From assembly GCF_003260125.1 (NCBI RefSeq), contig NZ_QHKO01000002.1, positions 670,089 to 734,088 of the forward strand: a DNA stretch of 64,000 nt, written 5' to 3'. Positions 42,441-50,323 of the stretch are shown here, piece by piece. Below the pieces are notes generated by a model. The model saw nothing but the letters and a program-made list of their open reading frames with translations, did no database searches and was not told the origin of the DNA. Source of the DNA: Lujinxingia litoralis (GTDB lineage Bacteria; Myxococcota_A; Bradymonadia; Bradymonadales; Bradymonadaceae). The position numbers and the translations under genes were made by a program. The stretch's first letter is position 1. Every line of letters starts with the position of its first letter.

Positions 42441-42899
42441 TCAGTCGGCCGTGGGCTCCAGGCAGCCCACGGGCTCGGAGGGGATCGCAAAGGTGTAGGT
42501 GTGTTCGCCGTGGATCAGGGTGTACTGACCGGCTGCGAGCGCGGGGAGCTCGCATTCGGCGAAGAGCAGACCGCAGTCGGCGGTGCAGCTTCCCAGGGGT
42601 TGGCTGGTGTCCAGGTAGGAGGCGTGGGAACTCAGGGTGATGGTGTGGTCCTCAAGGCTAAGTTCGCAGGATGTCACGGGGGCGCTGGTGCAACTGGAGG
42701 AGAGGCAGACCGGCAATTCCACCCGCACGCTTAAGGGGGCCCCCTCCTGGAGGGGGGCGTCGTCGGCCTGGAGGCTGCGGTTGAGGCAGACCTCCCCCTC
42801 GTCCTCGTAGGACACCAGGGTGGGTTCAGACTCGCCACAGGCGATGAGCAGGGCCAGGCTCAGGGGTAAGAGGGGCCAGACACGAGGGTATGCGTTCAT
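42441..42899 (-). CDS. Small cysteine-rich lipoprotein (paralogue of 41907 gene)
   Basis: 152 residues. Lipobox LLIAC. It aligns along its whole length with the gene at 41907: VCLN, LPVCLSSSC, HTITLSSHASYLD, CTADCG, GQYTLIHGEHTYTF and a final Cys, again eight Cys. It is upstream of its paralogue by 69 bp on the same strand, so both are probably one transcript with GGAGG at the first gene. Function unknown; sequence divergence between the copies is high outside the Cys framework, so the duplication is old. Confidence 0.75.
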   Translation of the reverse strand: MNAYPRVWPLLPLSLALLIACGESEPTLVSYEDEGEVCLNRSLQADDAPLQEGAPLSVRVELPVCLSSSCTSAPVTSCELSLEDHTITLSSHASYLDTSQPLGSCTADCGLLFAECELPALAAGQYTLIHGEHTYTFAIPSEPVGCLEPTAD

Positions 42900-43006
42900 C
42901 GAAATCCTCCAAGAGATGGGAGCAGAGCATTCATAGATCAGGGGCGCCGGGCGCCCGGGATTTTATGGATAGAGCAAGGCATATGCCAGGGGCCGGAGAA
43001 GGGCAC

Positions 43007-43044
43007 AAAAAAAGCCCGCGACCTGGAGAAGGTCGCGGGCTTTT
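43007..43044 (-). terminator. Terminator of the sulfur-transport operon
   Basis: Ten-base-pair stem GCCCGCGACC/GGTCGCGGGC with a seven-base loop and, read on the minus strand, seven T residues. It lies 33 bp beyond the stop of the YeeE/YedE gene at 43077. Confidence 0.9.
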
Positions 43045-43076
43045 CAAGGGGAGCCGGAGCGGGAGTGCGTTGACGC

Positions 43077-43499
43077 TCAGGCGGTCTTGGGCTTGAGGAA
43101 CTTATCGGCGAAGAGGATGCCCACCAGCATGGCCGGCACAAAGATCAGGGCCGAGGTAAGCCCGCTGGAAGCGGTGGTCAGGGCCGGGCCGGGGCAGAAG
43201 CCGCCCAGACCCCAGCCGATGCCGAAGAGGGCGCCGCCGATGACCAGGCGCTTGTCGATGTCTTTGCGCGTGGGCAGGTAGAAGCGCGGCGCAAAGAGGG
43301 GACGGTGGCGCTTGGAGATCAGGGGGTAGCTGATGGTGTAGACCAGCACCGCGCCGCCCATGACGAAGGCCAGGGAGGGGTCCCAGTTTCCAAAGACATC
43401 CAGGAAGCCCAGGACTTTTTCGGGGCGCGTCATCTGCGAGACGCCCAGACCGATGGCAAAGAGGAGCCCGGAGAGGGCGATAGCGATATGGCGAATCAT
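43077..43499 (-). CDS. YeeE/YedE-family half transporter (DUF6691 type)
   Basis: 140 residues, four hydrophobic segments. The conserved signature GIGWGLGGFCPGPAL with its Cys lies near 88-102; this is the PmpB/DUF6691 half of the two-part YeeE/YedE sulfur transporters. Together with the preceding gene it forms one channel that moves thiosulfate or a related sulfur species. Start ATG overlaps the stop of the upstream half by four bases (ATGA), the usual coupling of the pair. The terminator at 43007 closes the operon. Confidence 0.88.
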   Translation of the reverse strand: MIRHIAIALSGLLFAIGLGVSQMTRPEKVLGFLDVFGNWDPSLAFVMGGAVLVYTISYPLISKRHRPLFAPRFYLPTRKDIDKRLVIGGALFGIGWGLGGFCPGPALTTASSGLTSALIFVPAMLVGILFADKFLKPKTA

Positions 43500-43942
43500 C
43501 CGAAAGCTCCAACGGCTAAGGTACGGGTGATGAAGACGGTGATCATGGCCGCCGTCATAAACGAGAGGGTGGCGACCAGGGAGCGGGCCGAGAAGCGGGA
43601 GAGCCCGCAGACGCCGTGCCCGCTGGTGCAGCCGTTACCCACCCGGGTGCCGATGCCGACGATGAGGCCGGCGGGGATGAGCCAGGCGGCGCTGAGTTCT
43701 ACGCCGGTGGTGACGAGGTCGGGGGCGACAAAGCGAAGCAGGATGCCGCCGCCGACCATGCCGGCGACAAAGAAGGCCTGCCAGGGAAGGGGACCGAGTT
43801 TATCGGAACCGCCTTTGAAGAGTCCGGCGACGATGCCGCTGATGCCGGCGATGCGTCCTTCGGTGGCCAGAAGCAGGGTGGCCGCCAGGCCGATAATAAT
43901 GCCGCCCAGGGCGGCGCTCACGGGTGTGAATTCGACAAGCAT
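43496..43942 (-). CDS. YeeE/YedE-family half transporter (PmpA type)
   Basis: 148 residues, four membrane segments. The family signature VGNGCTSGHGVCGLSRFS near 110-127 carries the two Cys thought to relay sulfur across the membrane in YeeE. Its start is preceded by GAGGAGGT, which lies inside the last codons of the MBL gene (4-bp gap). Position between the hydrolase and the second half matches the well-known Blh-YeeE-YeeE arrangement in sulfide and persulfide responsive operons of Proteobacteria. Confidence 0.88.
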   Translation of the reverse strand: MLVEFTPVSAALGGIIIGLAATLLLATEGRIAGISGIVAGLFKGGSDKLGPLPWQAFFVAGMVGGGILLRFVAPDLVTTGVELSAAWLIPAGLIVGIGTRVGNGCTSGHGVCGLSRFSARSLVATLSFMTAAMITVFITRTLAVGAFG

Positions 43943-43946
43943 GGGA

Positions 43947-44864
43947 TTAGACCTCCTCGAGGGTCAGGTCGGCGTCGGGGGTGGAGGCCGGACGGAAGAC
44001 GTTAACCGGGATGCGCAGGTAACGCTTTTCGTTGGCCTCGGGCTGGGGAAGGGAGCCGGCGTCGATGTTGACCTGCAGGCTCTGCAAGAGGAGCTTGGGC
44101 GCGGCCAGGGTCTTATCGCGTCCGTCGCGCATCTCGACGAACTCTTTTTCGCTGCGACCCTGGGGAAGCTGCACGTTGCTCGCTTTTTGTTCGGCGATGG
44201 TGGTCATGAAGGCCACGTCGCGGCCGCCGGGCTGGTAATCATGTCCGACAAAGACGCGGGTCTCATCGGGGAGGCTGTAGAGCTTGTTGGTGATGGAGTC
44301 GTACATCGCCTGGCTGGAGCCTCCGGGGAAGTCGCAGCGTCCGGTGCCAAAGTCGGGCATGAAGATGGTGTCGCCGGTGAAGACGGCGTCGTCGATGTGG
44401 AAGGTGGAGCAGGCCGGGGTGTGTCCCGGGGTGTAGATCGTCTCGATTTTGATGGAGCCGGCCTCCAGCACTTCGCCCTCTTCGAGGAGGAGATCAAACT
44501 GGCTGCCATCGGTGGGAAAGCTCTCCGGCAGGTTGTAGACCTGCTTAAAGATCGTCTGAACCTCGGTGATGCGGGCGCCGATGGCCAGGCGAGCCTTGGG
44601 ATAGTGAACCTTGACGTGCTGGGCCCCGGAGAGGTGGTCGGCGTGGGCGTGAGTTTCCAGGATGTAGTGCAGGTTGAGCTTGTGCTCCTTGAGGAAATTC
44701 ACGGCGCGGTCGGCCGACTCAGTCCACATGGCCGAGGCGTGCGGTTCGTAGTCGAGGACCGGATCGATGAGCACCGCGTCGCGGGTCTGGGGATCGTAGA
44801 CGACGTAGGTCAGGGTGTAGGTGCGGGCATCGTAGAAGGGCTGAATTTTGAGGTTCGTGCTCAT
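43947..44864 (-). CDS. Metallo-beta-lactamase-fold hydrolase, persulfide dioxygenase-like (Blh type)
   Basis: 305 residues. Metal-binding THAHADHLSG at about 71-80 (HxHxDH), GHTPACS, FTGDTIFMPDFGTGRCD and GHDYQPGG complete the site. The GTGRCDFPGGS motif belongs to the ETHE1/Blh branch, whose characterised members are glutathione-persulfide dioxygenases or related sulfur hydrolases. First gene of the operon with two YeeE/YedE halves; a GGAGGA ribosome binding site precedes the ATG. The sigma-54 promoter at 44929-44944 lies about 65 bp upstream, and the divergent regulator is probably its activator. The exact reaction (dioxygenase versus hydrolase) cannot be decided from sequence alone. Confidence 0.88.
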   Translation of the reverse strand: MSTNLKIQPFYDARTYTLTYVVYDPQTRDAVLIDPVLDYEPHASAMWTESADRAVNFLKEHKLNLHYILETHAHADHLSGAQHVKVHYPKARLAIGARITEVQTIFKQVYNLPESFPTDGSQFDLLLEEGEVLEAGSIKIETIYTPGHTPACSTFHIDDAVFTGDTIFMPDFGTGRCDFPGGSSQAMYDSITNKLYSLPDETRVFVGHDYQPGGRDVAFMTTIAEQKASNVQLPQGRSEKEFVEMRDGRDKTLAAPKLLLQSLQVNIDAGSLPQPEANEKRYLRIPVNVFRPASTPDADLTLEEV

Positions 44865-44928
44865 GGGATGTCCTCCGAGTTAGAAACAGGGTTCGCCGGC
44901 ACTATCAGGCGATTTCGCAGGGTAGGAT

Positions 44929-44944
44929 TGCTAGAGCCGTGCCA
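44929..44944 (-). promoter_or_regulatory. Sigma-54 (-24/-12) promoter of the sulfur operon
   Basis: Read on the minus strand from 44944: TGGCACGGCTCTAGCA. The GG and GC dinucleotides are exactly ten bases apart, as in the consensus TGGCACRNNNNTTGCW, with one mismatch in the -12 box (TAGCA for TTGCA). It lies 65-80 bp upstream of the first gene and next to a divergent sigma-54 activator gene. Confidence 0.8.
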
Positions 44945-45041
44945 ACGTTTCGAAAAAGTTGTCTGAGCCCGTAAAATGGGGGGGAAACGCGATTCTCTTC
45001 GTTTCGGGAAGGGGGGCGAGACGGTTTTTTGTTCCACTATT

Positions 45042-45073
45042 GTTTCGAAATTGTTTAAATGTTGAAACGAAAC
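45042..45073. promoter_or_regulatory. Probable enhancer site for the sigma-54 activator
   Basis: GTTTCG (45042-45047) faces CGAAAC (45068-45073) as an inverted pair; the left part is the palindrome TTTCGAAA. The nine bases GTTTCGAAA recur at 44947-44955, and GTTTCG also at 45001. The main site is about 100 bp upstream of the -24 box, the usual distance for enhancer binding, and directly before the regulator gene, so autoregulation is likely. Confidence 0.5.
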
Positions 45074-45119
45074 GCAATGCAACGGCTGCAACAGGGCTGA
45101 AACCAGGCGGAGACATCTT

Positions 45120-46094
45120 ATGATCCGAAGACCACAGCGGCGAGGGCAGAACTTTCACGGGATGATCAGCGGAGCGCCGCAGATGGAGGCGCTCTTTCGG
45201 CTCCTGGAGCGGGTGGCGCGGGCCAACGTGAGCGTGCTGGTGCGGGGGGAGACCGGGACGGGCAAGGAGTTGGTGGCCCGGGCGATTCACGAGTTATCGC
45301 CGCGTCAAAAGAACGCGTTTCGGGCGGTGAACTGCGCCAGTTTTAGCTCGGAGCTGCTGGCCAGCGAGCTCTTCGGGCATGTGCGCGGGGCGTTTACCGG
45401 GGCGGTACGGGATCGGCGCGGGTTGTTTGCTCTGGCCGACGGGGGGAGCGTGTTTCTCGACGAGATCGCCGAGATTCCGCTGGAGGTGCAGGCGCGGCTG
45501 TTGCGGGTGCTTCAGGAGCAGCGCTTTGTGCCGGTGGGGGGCACCGACGCGGTGAAGGTGGACGTGCGGCTGATCTCGGCGACCAATAAGGCGTTGCGCC
45601 GCGAGGTGGAGGAGGGGCGCTTTCGGGAGGATTTGATGTATCGGGTGCGGGTGGTGCCGATTTTTTTGCCGCCCTTGGTCGAGCGTCAGGGGGATGTGGA
45701 GCTTCTGGTGTGGCATTTTATCGAGAAGTTCAACGAGCGAGCGGGGATGCCGCGGCGCATTGAGGCGATCAGCGCGGAGGCCTACCAGGCGTTGTTGGGC
45801 TACGCGTGGCCGGGGAACATCCGGGAGCTTCGCAACGTGATTGAGTACGCCTTTGTGGTCGGCGAGGGGGAGGCGCTGGCCTATGAAGACCTGCCTCCGG
45901 AGCTGCGGGGGGAGGGGCCGCGGGCCGGACGGGGAGAGCGGGAGGAGGAGGGCAATGGCGAGCGAAGCGAGCGGCAGCGGATCGTGGCGGCGTTGCGGGC
46001 CGCCGGAGGCAGCCGGGAAGACGCGGCCGAGGCGCTGGGCATCAGCCGCACCACGCTCTGGAGGCGGATGAAGGAGTTTGGCGTGGAGGGGTGA
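45120..46094 (+). CDS. Sigma-54-dependent transcriptional activator without sensor domain
   Basis: 324 residues. The AAA+ domain starts almost at the N-terminus: Walker A GETGTGKE near 43-50, sigma-54 contact loop RGAFTGAV near 90, Walker [11 protein letters not shown] near 117, and arginine-finger and sensor II regions. A Fis-type helix-turn-helix ends the protein ([22 protein letters not shown]). Normal activators carry an N-terminal regulatory domain of 100-200 residues; here only 14 residues precede the domain, so activity must be controlled by level, a partner or the AAA+ itself. It is divergent from the sulfur operon with its sigma-54 promoter, as the sulfide-responsive FisR is placed next to its target genes. 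ATG at 45120 with GGAG at 45109. Confidence 0.88.
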   Translation: MIRRPQRRGQNFHGMISGAPQMEALFRLLERVARANVSVLVRGETGTGKELVARAIHELSPRQKNAFRAVNCASFSSELLASELFGHVRGAFTGAVRDRRGLFALADGGSVFLDEIAEIPLEVQARLLRVLQEQRFVPVGGTDAVKVDVRLISATNKALRREVEEGRFREDLMYRVRVVPIFLPPLVERQGDVELLVWHFIEKFNERAGMPRRIEAISAEAYQALLGYAWPGNIRELRNVIEYAFVVGEGEALAYEDLPPELRGEGPRAGRGEREEEGNGERSERQRIVAALRAAGGSREDAAEALGISRTTLWRRMKEFGVEG

Positions 46095-46107
46095 GCCGGC
46101 AAGGGCT

Positions 46108-46374
46108 TTAGAGATCGCTGGGCTCTTCGAACTCGGGTTCGACGATGGTGTCGTCGGGGGTGTTTTCTTCCTGGGGCTGGCCCCAGGGGTCGTAGAAGCG
46201 GCGTCGTTTGGGAGGGGAGGGCTGCTCGGCGGCCTGTTGGGTGGCGGGGCGCTCGGAGGCGGTGGCGGCGCAGCCGCCGAGGGCCGAGCTGGCCAGGGCC
46301 AGAGCGAGGGTCAGCGTCAGGGAGAGGGGGAGGCGGCCGGGGAGGGCGAGCCGGGAGCGGGGGGAGGGGGACAT
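46108..46374 (-). CDS. Small lipoprotein with acidic Pro-rich tail
   Basis: 88 residues. A long signal peptide ends in the lipobox ALGGC; the mature part is short, with KRRRFYDPWGQPQEEN and an acidic end. It shares the DPW motif and acidic Pro-rich character with the gene at 46410, so the two are probably distant duplicates. No domain. Convergent with the sigma-54 regulator (13-bp gap). Confidence 0.6.
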   Translation of the reverse strand: MSPSPRSRLALPGRLPLSLTLTLALALASSALGGCAATASERPATQQAAEQPSPPKRRRFYDPWGQPQEENTPDDTIVEPEFEEPSDL

Positions 46375-46409
46375 CAGCGGGCCTGCGGGTTAGGTCTTGG
46401 GGGCTCAGT

Positions 46410-46640
46410 TCAAAGCGGAGCGCGGGGGAGCTCCAGGGGTTCGACTTCGATGGGGGTGTCTTCTTCGGGTTCGGGGGGCTGCTCGGCGGGGTCTGGCTCC
46501 ACGTCGGGTTCCTGGTGGCCCTCCCAGGGGTCTGTGTAGGGCGGGGGAGGGGCCGGTGGGCGATCGGCCCGGGAGGAGGAGGCGCAGCCGCCGGGGGCGA
46601 CCAGAGTGAGAAGCAAAAGTGTGGCGAGTGTATTTCGCAT
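46410..46640 (-). CDS. Small lipoprotein, companion of 46108 gene
   Basis: 76 residues. Signal peptide MRNTLATLLLLTLVAPGGC, then a Pro/Glu/Asp-rich mature part with YTDPWEGHQEP near 42. ATG at 46640 has GGAG six bases upstream and is preferred to the longer frame to 46661. It is the upstream member of the pair with 46108, 35 bp apart. Confidence 0.6.
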   Translation of the reverse strand: MRNTLATLLLLTLVAPGGCASSSRADRPPAPPPPYTDPWEGHQEPDVEPDPAEQPPEPEEDTPIEVEPLELPRAPL

Positions 46641-46733
46641 GATCGAGCTCCGGGGTAGCAACGCGCGGGGGTGGGCTAGAAAGGTTGGAGCCCCGGGGTC
46701 GATGACAAGCGTGGGGAGCCGGTGGCGCGGCGC

Positions 46734-47876
46734 TTACTCCTCGGTGGCGAGGTCGAGTTTACGGCAGACGATCTCGTGGTCGCCATGAATGCCGCAGACG
46801 CCTCCCATGGCCGCGCCTATGGCGCGGGTGGAGGAGAGGCCCGCAGCGAGCTGGAAGCTCGCTGTAGGCTCTACAGGAGCGTCTGGCGAGCCGCCGGCGC
46901 AGTAGACCCGGGCTTCGATGTCGCGAAAGCAGGTGATGGCGCCGGAGGTGGCGAGCTCGGCCAGCCCGAAGGCGCCGGGGACCGGGGAGGGCTCGGCGCG
47001 GGTGAGGCGGTCGCCTAAGCCGAGCTGACCGAAGCTGTTGTCGCCCCAGCAGACCAGGGCGCGCTGGGCCCCGGTGGCCGCGCAGGTGTGGTAGCCGGCG
47101 GCGGCCAGCGCGTGGGCGGGTTCGGAGAGGGGGAGCTCGGTGGGGGCGCTGACCAGATTCGGGCTCTGCGGGCCGAGCCCCAGGGCGTGGTGGCGGTTAT
47201 GACCCCAGCAATGGATGGCGCCCCGGTTCGTGAGCGCGCAGGTGTGCTCCAGCCCGGCGCTGAGGGCGCGAACGTCGGTGAGGCCGGGGACCGCGGTCGG
47301 GGTCGGATCGGGCAAGGAGGGTTGGCCCCGGCCGAGCTGTCCGCGGCGGTTTTCGCCCCAGCAGTAGACCTGCGCGTCGGTGGTCAGGGCGCAGGCGTGG
47401 TAGGCGCCCAGGGTCACCTGCGTGACGGGCGGGAGGCCCTGGATTTTGAGGGGCAAGGGGCTGTGATCCTGCTCAACGCCGGGGCCCAGCAGCGAGCTCT
47501 CGTTGCCGCCCCAGCACCAGAGGGCGCCCTCTTCTTCCCAGGCGCAGGTGGCGTGGAGGGGGGAGAGGGCCACGCCCACCACGTGGTTGAGGCCCTCGAC
47601 CGGGCGGAGTTCGCCGCGGGTTTGGGTGGTGTTGTCGCCGAGCTGTCCGGCGTCGTTGGCGCCGGCGCACCAGAGCTGGCCGTCGTCGGCCAGGGCGCAG
47701 GCGTGGTGGGTGCTCATCAGAAAGGAGGCGGTGGCCGCGCGGGCTGCTTCGGGAGGCGCGGCGGGAGGTTGGGGAGCGCGCTCGCAGGCGCAGAGCGTGG
47801 CCAGGCCGAGCATCAGGGCGCTCAGGGGCCTGGCGAGGTGGAGGAGGTGGGCGGCCGGGGGCTGGGAAGGCGTCAT
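46734..47876 (-). CDS. RCC1-repeat lipoprotein
   Basis: 380 residues. Signal peptide with probable lipobox TLCAC, a short Pro/Ala linker, then about seven RCC1 blades with motifs CWGGNESSLLG, CWGENRRGQLGRG, CWGHNRHHALGLG and CWGDNSFGQLGLG spaced about 50 residues apart. A seven-bladed propeller would be complete. It is shorter than the RCC1 protein at 4783, which has an added Ig-like part. Each blade carries two Cys, suggesting an oxidising location. No partner gene; role in adhesion or partner binding is inference. Confidence 0.85.
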   Translation of the reverse strand: MTPSQPPAAHLLHLARPLSALMLGLATLCACERAPQPPAAPPEAARAATASFLMSTHHACALADDGQLWCAGANDAGQLGDNTTQTRGELRPVEGLNHVVGVALSPLHATCAWEEEGALWCWGGNESSLLGPGVEQDHSPLPLKIQGLPPVTQVTLGAYHACALTTDAQVYCWGENRRGQLGRGQPSLPDPTPTAVPGLTDVRALSAGLEHTCALTNRGAIHCWGHNRHHALGLGPQSPNLVSAPTELPLSEPAHALAAAGYHTCAATGAQRALVCWGDNSFGQLGLGDRLTRAEPSPVPGAFGLAELATSGAITCFRDIEARVYCAGGSPDAPVEPTASFQLAAGLSSTRAIGAAMGGVCGIHGDHEIVCRKLDLATEE

Positions 47877-48082
47877 CGCCGGGATCCTGAGGAGGGGTTG
47901 CCGGGTGGGAGGGCGGCGGTCGGGCGTGGGAGGGGGATGCTAGCACGGAAGGAAGGGACGGGCGTAGTGGGGCGTGGCGCTCCGGAGAGGTCAGATGCTC
48001 CAGGCGCTCGGGTTCTGCACGAGGGGGAAAGCCCGGGGCCGCGCGGACCCGGGGCCGCGCGGAGAGTGGGCCCAGAGTAAAA

Positions 48083-48142
48083 AAGCCGCGCCCCCGAAGG
48101 GGCGCGGCTTGAGTTTAACGCAGCGCCTTCAGGCGCTGCGTT
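48083..48142 (-). terminator. Two consecutive hairpins, terminator of the 48148 gene
   Basis: Read on the minus strand: first AACGCAGCGCC/GGCGCTGCGTT (11 pairs, tetraloop TGAA; 48117-48142), then AAGCCGCGCCCC/GGGGCGCGGCTT (12 pairs, TTCG loop; 48083-48110) followed by a T-run. The second is a complete terminator; the first starts six bases from the stop codon. Confidence 0.88.
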
Positions 48143-48147
48143 GAGCG

Positions 48148-50076
48148 TCAGGGCACGATGCAGACGCCGCCACCGCTGTTGCGCGCGCAGAGGCCGCTGC
48201 AGCAGTCGCTGCTGTAGACGCAGGACTCGCCGACGTTGTTGCAGACGGCCGCGCCGCAGAAGCCCTGCTCACAGGTGAGCGGAGCGCAGCAGTCGCTGCT
48301 CTCGGAGCAGGCGTCGTCGAGGCTGGAGCAGACCGGCTCGGGCTCGGGGTCGGTGTCGGCATCCGGCTGCGGGTCAACGTCGCCGGGGGTGCCGGTGTCG
48401 CCGGCGTCGGGATCCGGGTCGGCGGGATCGGGGTCGGGGTCGGGATCTACGACGGGGATCTCGCAAACATCGCCGGAGCGCAGGACCTGGCGGTCGTAGT
48501 GGATGGCGACCGGGGCGGTGATTTGAATCTCGTTGGCGAAGAGGCCCCCGAAGATCTCGACGTTATCGACGATCTGGATGCGGCCCGGGTAGGCGTAGAT
48601 GAAGCCGCCGACGAGCACATCGCTGGTGATCTGGAGACGCTCTCCGCTGATGTAGAAGCGGGTGTTGGCCGGGTAGTTGGCCGAGCCCAGCTCCATGCCG
48701 CTGGCGTTGATGGCGCCGTCGATAAAGACGTCGAGTTCGGCGTCGGGGGCGGCTTTGATCACCAGGCGGCCGGCGTCGACATCGCCGCCGATGAAGAGGG
48801 CGGTGCGGCCGGTGGCGTAGATGACCAGCTCACCGCCGACGCTGATGCCGTCGAGGTAGTACTGACCGCAGGGGAGCTCCAGGCGGTTGTAGTTGCTGCC
48901 CATCAGTGCGTTGGGCTGCAGGCCGATGACGTCGTTGTCGTTGAAGGTAGAGCGTTGGGCGACCAGCGCTTCGACCGGCACGCGCTCATCTTCGGTGCAG
49001 CCACAGGGGTCGGGGACCGAGACGGGGGCGCGGACGAGATCGTTGTAGGAGACGCCGCCGCCGATGATGCCGGATTGGGGGATGGTCAGGCGCTTGTCGA
49101 TGGCGATGGAGCCCCCGATCGAGTGGGCGATGAAGGCGCTTTCGTTGACGGTGGTGAGCGCGGAGCTGGAGGCGTTCGGTCCGCCCACGTGCAGCTCGCC
49201 GCGGATGGTGTTTTGTGCGGCGTTAAAGCCCATGGAGCCGTTGGGTCCCAACCAGACCGAGCCGCCGACGTCGACGAAGCTGTTGGTGTTGAAGTCGCCG
49301 TTGGAGCCGACGCTTCCGCCCAGGGAGCCGGGCAGGTAGGGGCCTTCGCGGCTGTCGAAGGCGTCGGTGGTCAGGCCGGCGGTGAAGCGGGAGTCGCTGC
49401 AGGAGCACATGGCCCAGCGGAAGGTCTCTTCGGCGACGTCGCCGGCGCAGAGATCACCGTCAACTTCATCGAAGCGGATCGGGGGGCCTCCACCAGCACA
49501 GAAGTCGGGCTCTTCAAAGGTGAGGGCGGGGACGCAGGCGCTTTCGACGCAGCCTTCGCCTTCGCCGCATGCGATACCGCATCCGCCGCAGTGGTTGTTA
49601 TCGGTCTGGAAGTCGACGCAGGCGCGATCGCAGATGTTTTCGCCGGGGCGGCACTCTTGCATGCAGAAGCCGCCGGAGCAGGCTTCGTTTTCGCCGCAGA
49701 CGTTGCCGCATCCACCGCAGTTATCCGGGTCTACCTTGGGGCTGGTGCAGACCTCGTCGCAGATCAGCTGGTACTCGCCAGCGCAGGCAAAGAGATCCGG
49801 GTCTTCGACGGGTTCGGTGGGGTTGGTCGGTTCGTCGCCCCCGTCGGGGGTGTCGCCCCCGTCGCCGCCATCGGGGACCTCGCCACCGCCATCGTTGGTG
49901 TCGGGGCCGCCATCGTTGGTGTCGCCGGGATCTCCCGAATCGTCGGGGCCGCCCGAGTCCGGGAGCGAGGTATCACCCTCGTCGGGACCGCCTTTGGGGT
50001 CGTCGGAGCAAGCGACTGCGCCGAGGGTGAGCATCAGAGAACAGCATAAAGTCAATGCGGAACGTCGCGTCATCAT
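48148..50076 (-). CDS. Large Cys-rich surface lipoprotein with beta-solenoid-like core
   Basis: 642 residues. Lipobox GAVAC (Cys23), a long Asp/Gly/Thr/Pro linker, and two N-terminal Cys modules (CGGCGNVCGENEACSGGFC, CGGCGIACGEGEGC) of a type frequent in myxobacterial lipoproteins. The middle (about 200-520) is rich in short Gly-Gly strands (VGGSVWLG, RGELHVGG, GGDVDAGRLVIKA, GGFIYAYPGRI), resembling a beta-solenoid or bactofilin-like coil. A second Asp/Pro linker then leads to two C-terminal knots with CSESSDCCAPLTC and CVYSSDCCSGLC. The domains are structural or adhesive; none suggests catalysis. ATG at 50076 follows AGGAGAG. Two hairpins end the transcript. Divergent from the zinc-ribbon gene. 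Confidence 0.75.
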   Translation of the reverse strand: MMTRRSALTLCCSLMLTLGAVACSDDPKGGPDEGDTSLPDSGGPDDSGDPGDTNDGGPDTNDGGGEVPDGGDGGDTPDGGDEPTNPTEPVEDPDLFACAGEYQLICDEVCTSPKVDPDNCGGCGNVCGENEACSGGFCMQECRPGENICDRACVDFQTDNNHCGGCGIACGEGEGCVESACVPALTFEEPDFCAGGGPPIRFDEVDGDLCAGDVAEETFRWAMCSCSDSRFTAGLTTDAFDSREGPYLPGSLGGSVGSNGDFNTNSFVDVGGSVWLGPNGSMGFNAAQNTIRGELHVGGPNASSSALTTVNESAFIAHSIGGSIAIDKRLTIPQSGIIGGGVSYNDLVRAPVSVPDPCGCTEDERVPVEALVAQRSTFNDNDVIGLQPNALMGSNYNRLELPCGQYYLDGISVGGELVIYATGRTALFIGGDVDAGRLVIKAAPDAELDVFIDGAINASGMELGSANYPANTRFYISGERLQITSDVLVGGFIYAYPGRIQIVDNVEIFGGLFANEIQITAPVAIHYDRQVLRSGDVCEIPVVDPDPDPDPADPDPDAGDTGTPGDVDPQPDADTDPEPEPVCSSLDDACSESSDCCAPLTCEQGFCGAAVCNNVGESCVYSSDCCSGLCARNSGGGVCIVP

Positions 50077-50204
50077 TGGATCTCTCCTGCGCGTAGCGTC
50101 GAGCGAACTTCCAGGGGGCAAGATGTTAGACAAGGTGTCTGGGGGTATGTTGGCGCAAATGCAAAGGGATCACAACGGGGAGGTGCACCGGATGTTGTAA
50201 CAAA

Positions 50205-50213
50205 TGGTATAAT
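50205..50213 (+). promoter_or_regulatory. Extended -10 promoter upstream of the zinc-ribbon gene
   Basis: TGGTATAAT fits the extended -10 form TGnTATAAT exactly. No good -35 is at the usual distance, as expected for extended -10 promoters. It lies about 110 bp before the ATG at 50324. Confidence 0.5.
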
Positions 50214-50323
50214 GTAGAAGGGCTATGTGTCGGAAGTTGCCGGGTTTTTTTCGAGCGCGCCCTGGTTGTTATATTCAAGAGGTGGTGTAAGGCGGTCGGT
50301 TGATTCGGTGTGGCGAGGCGATC

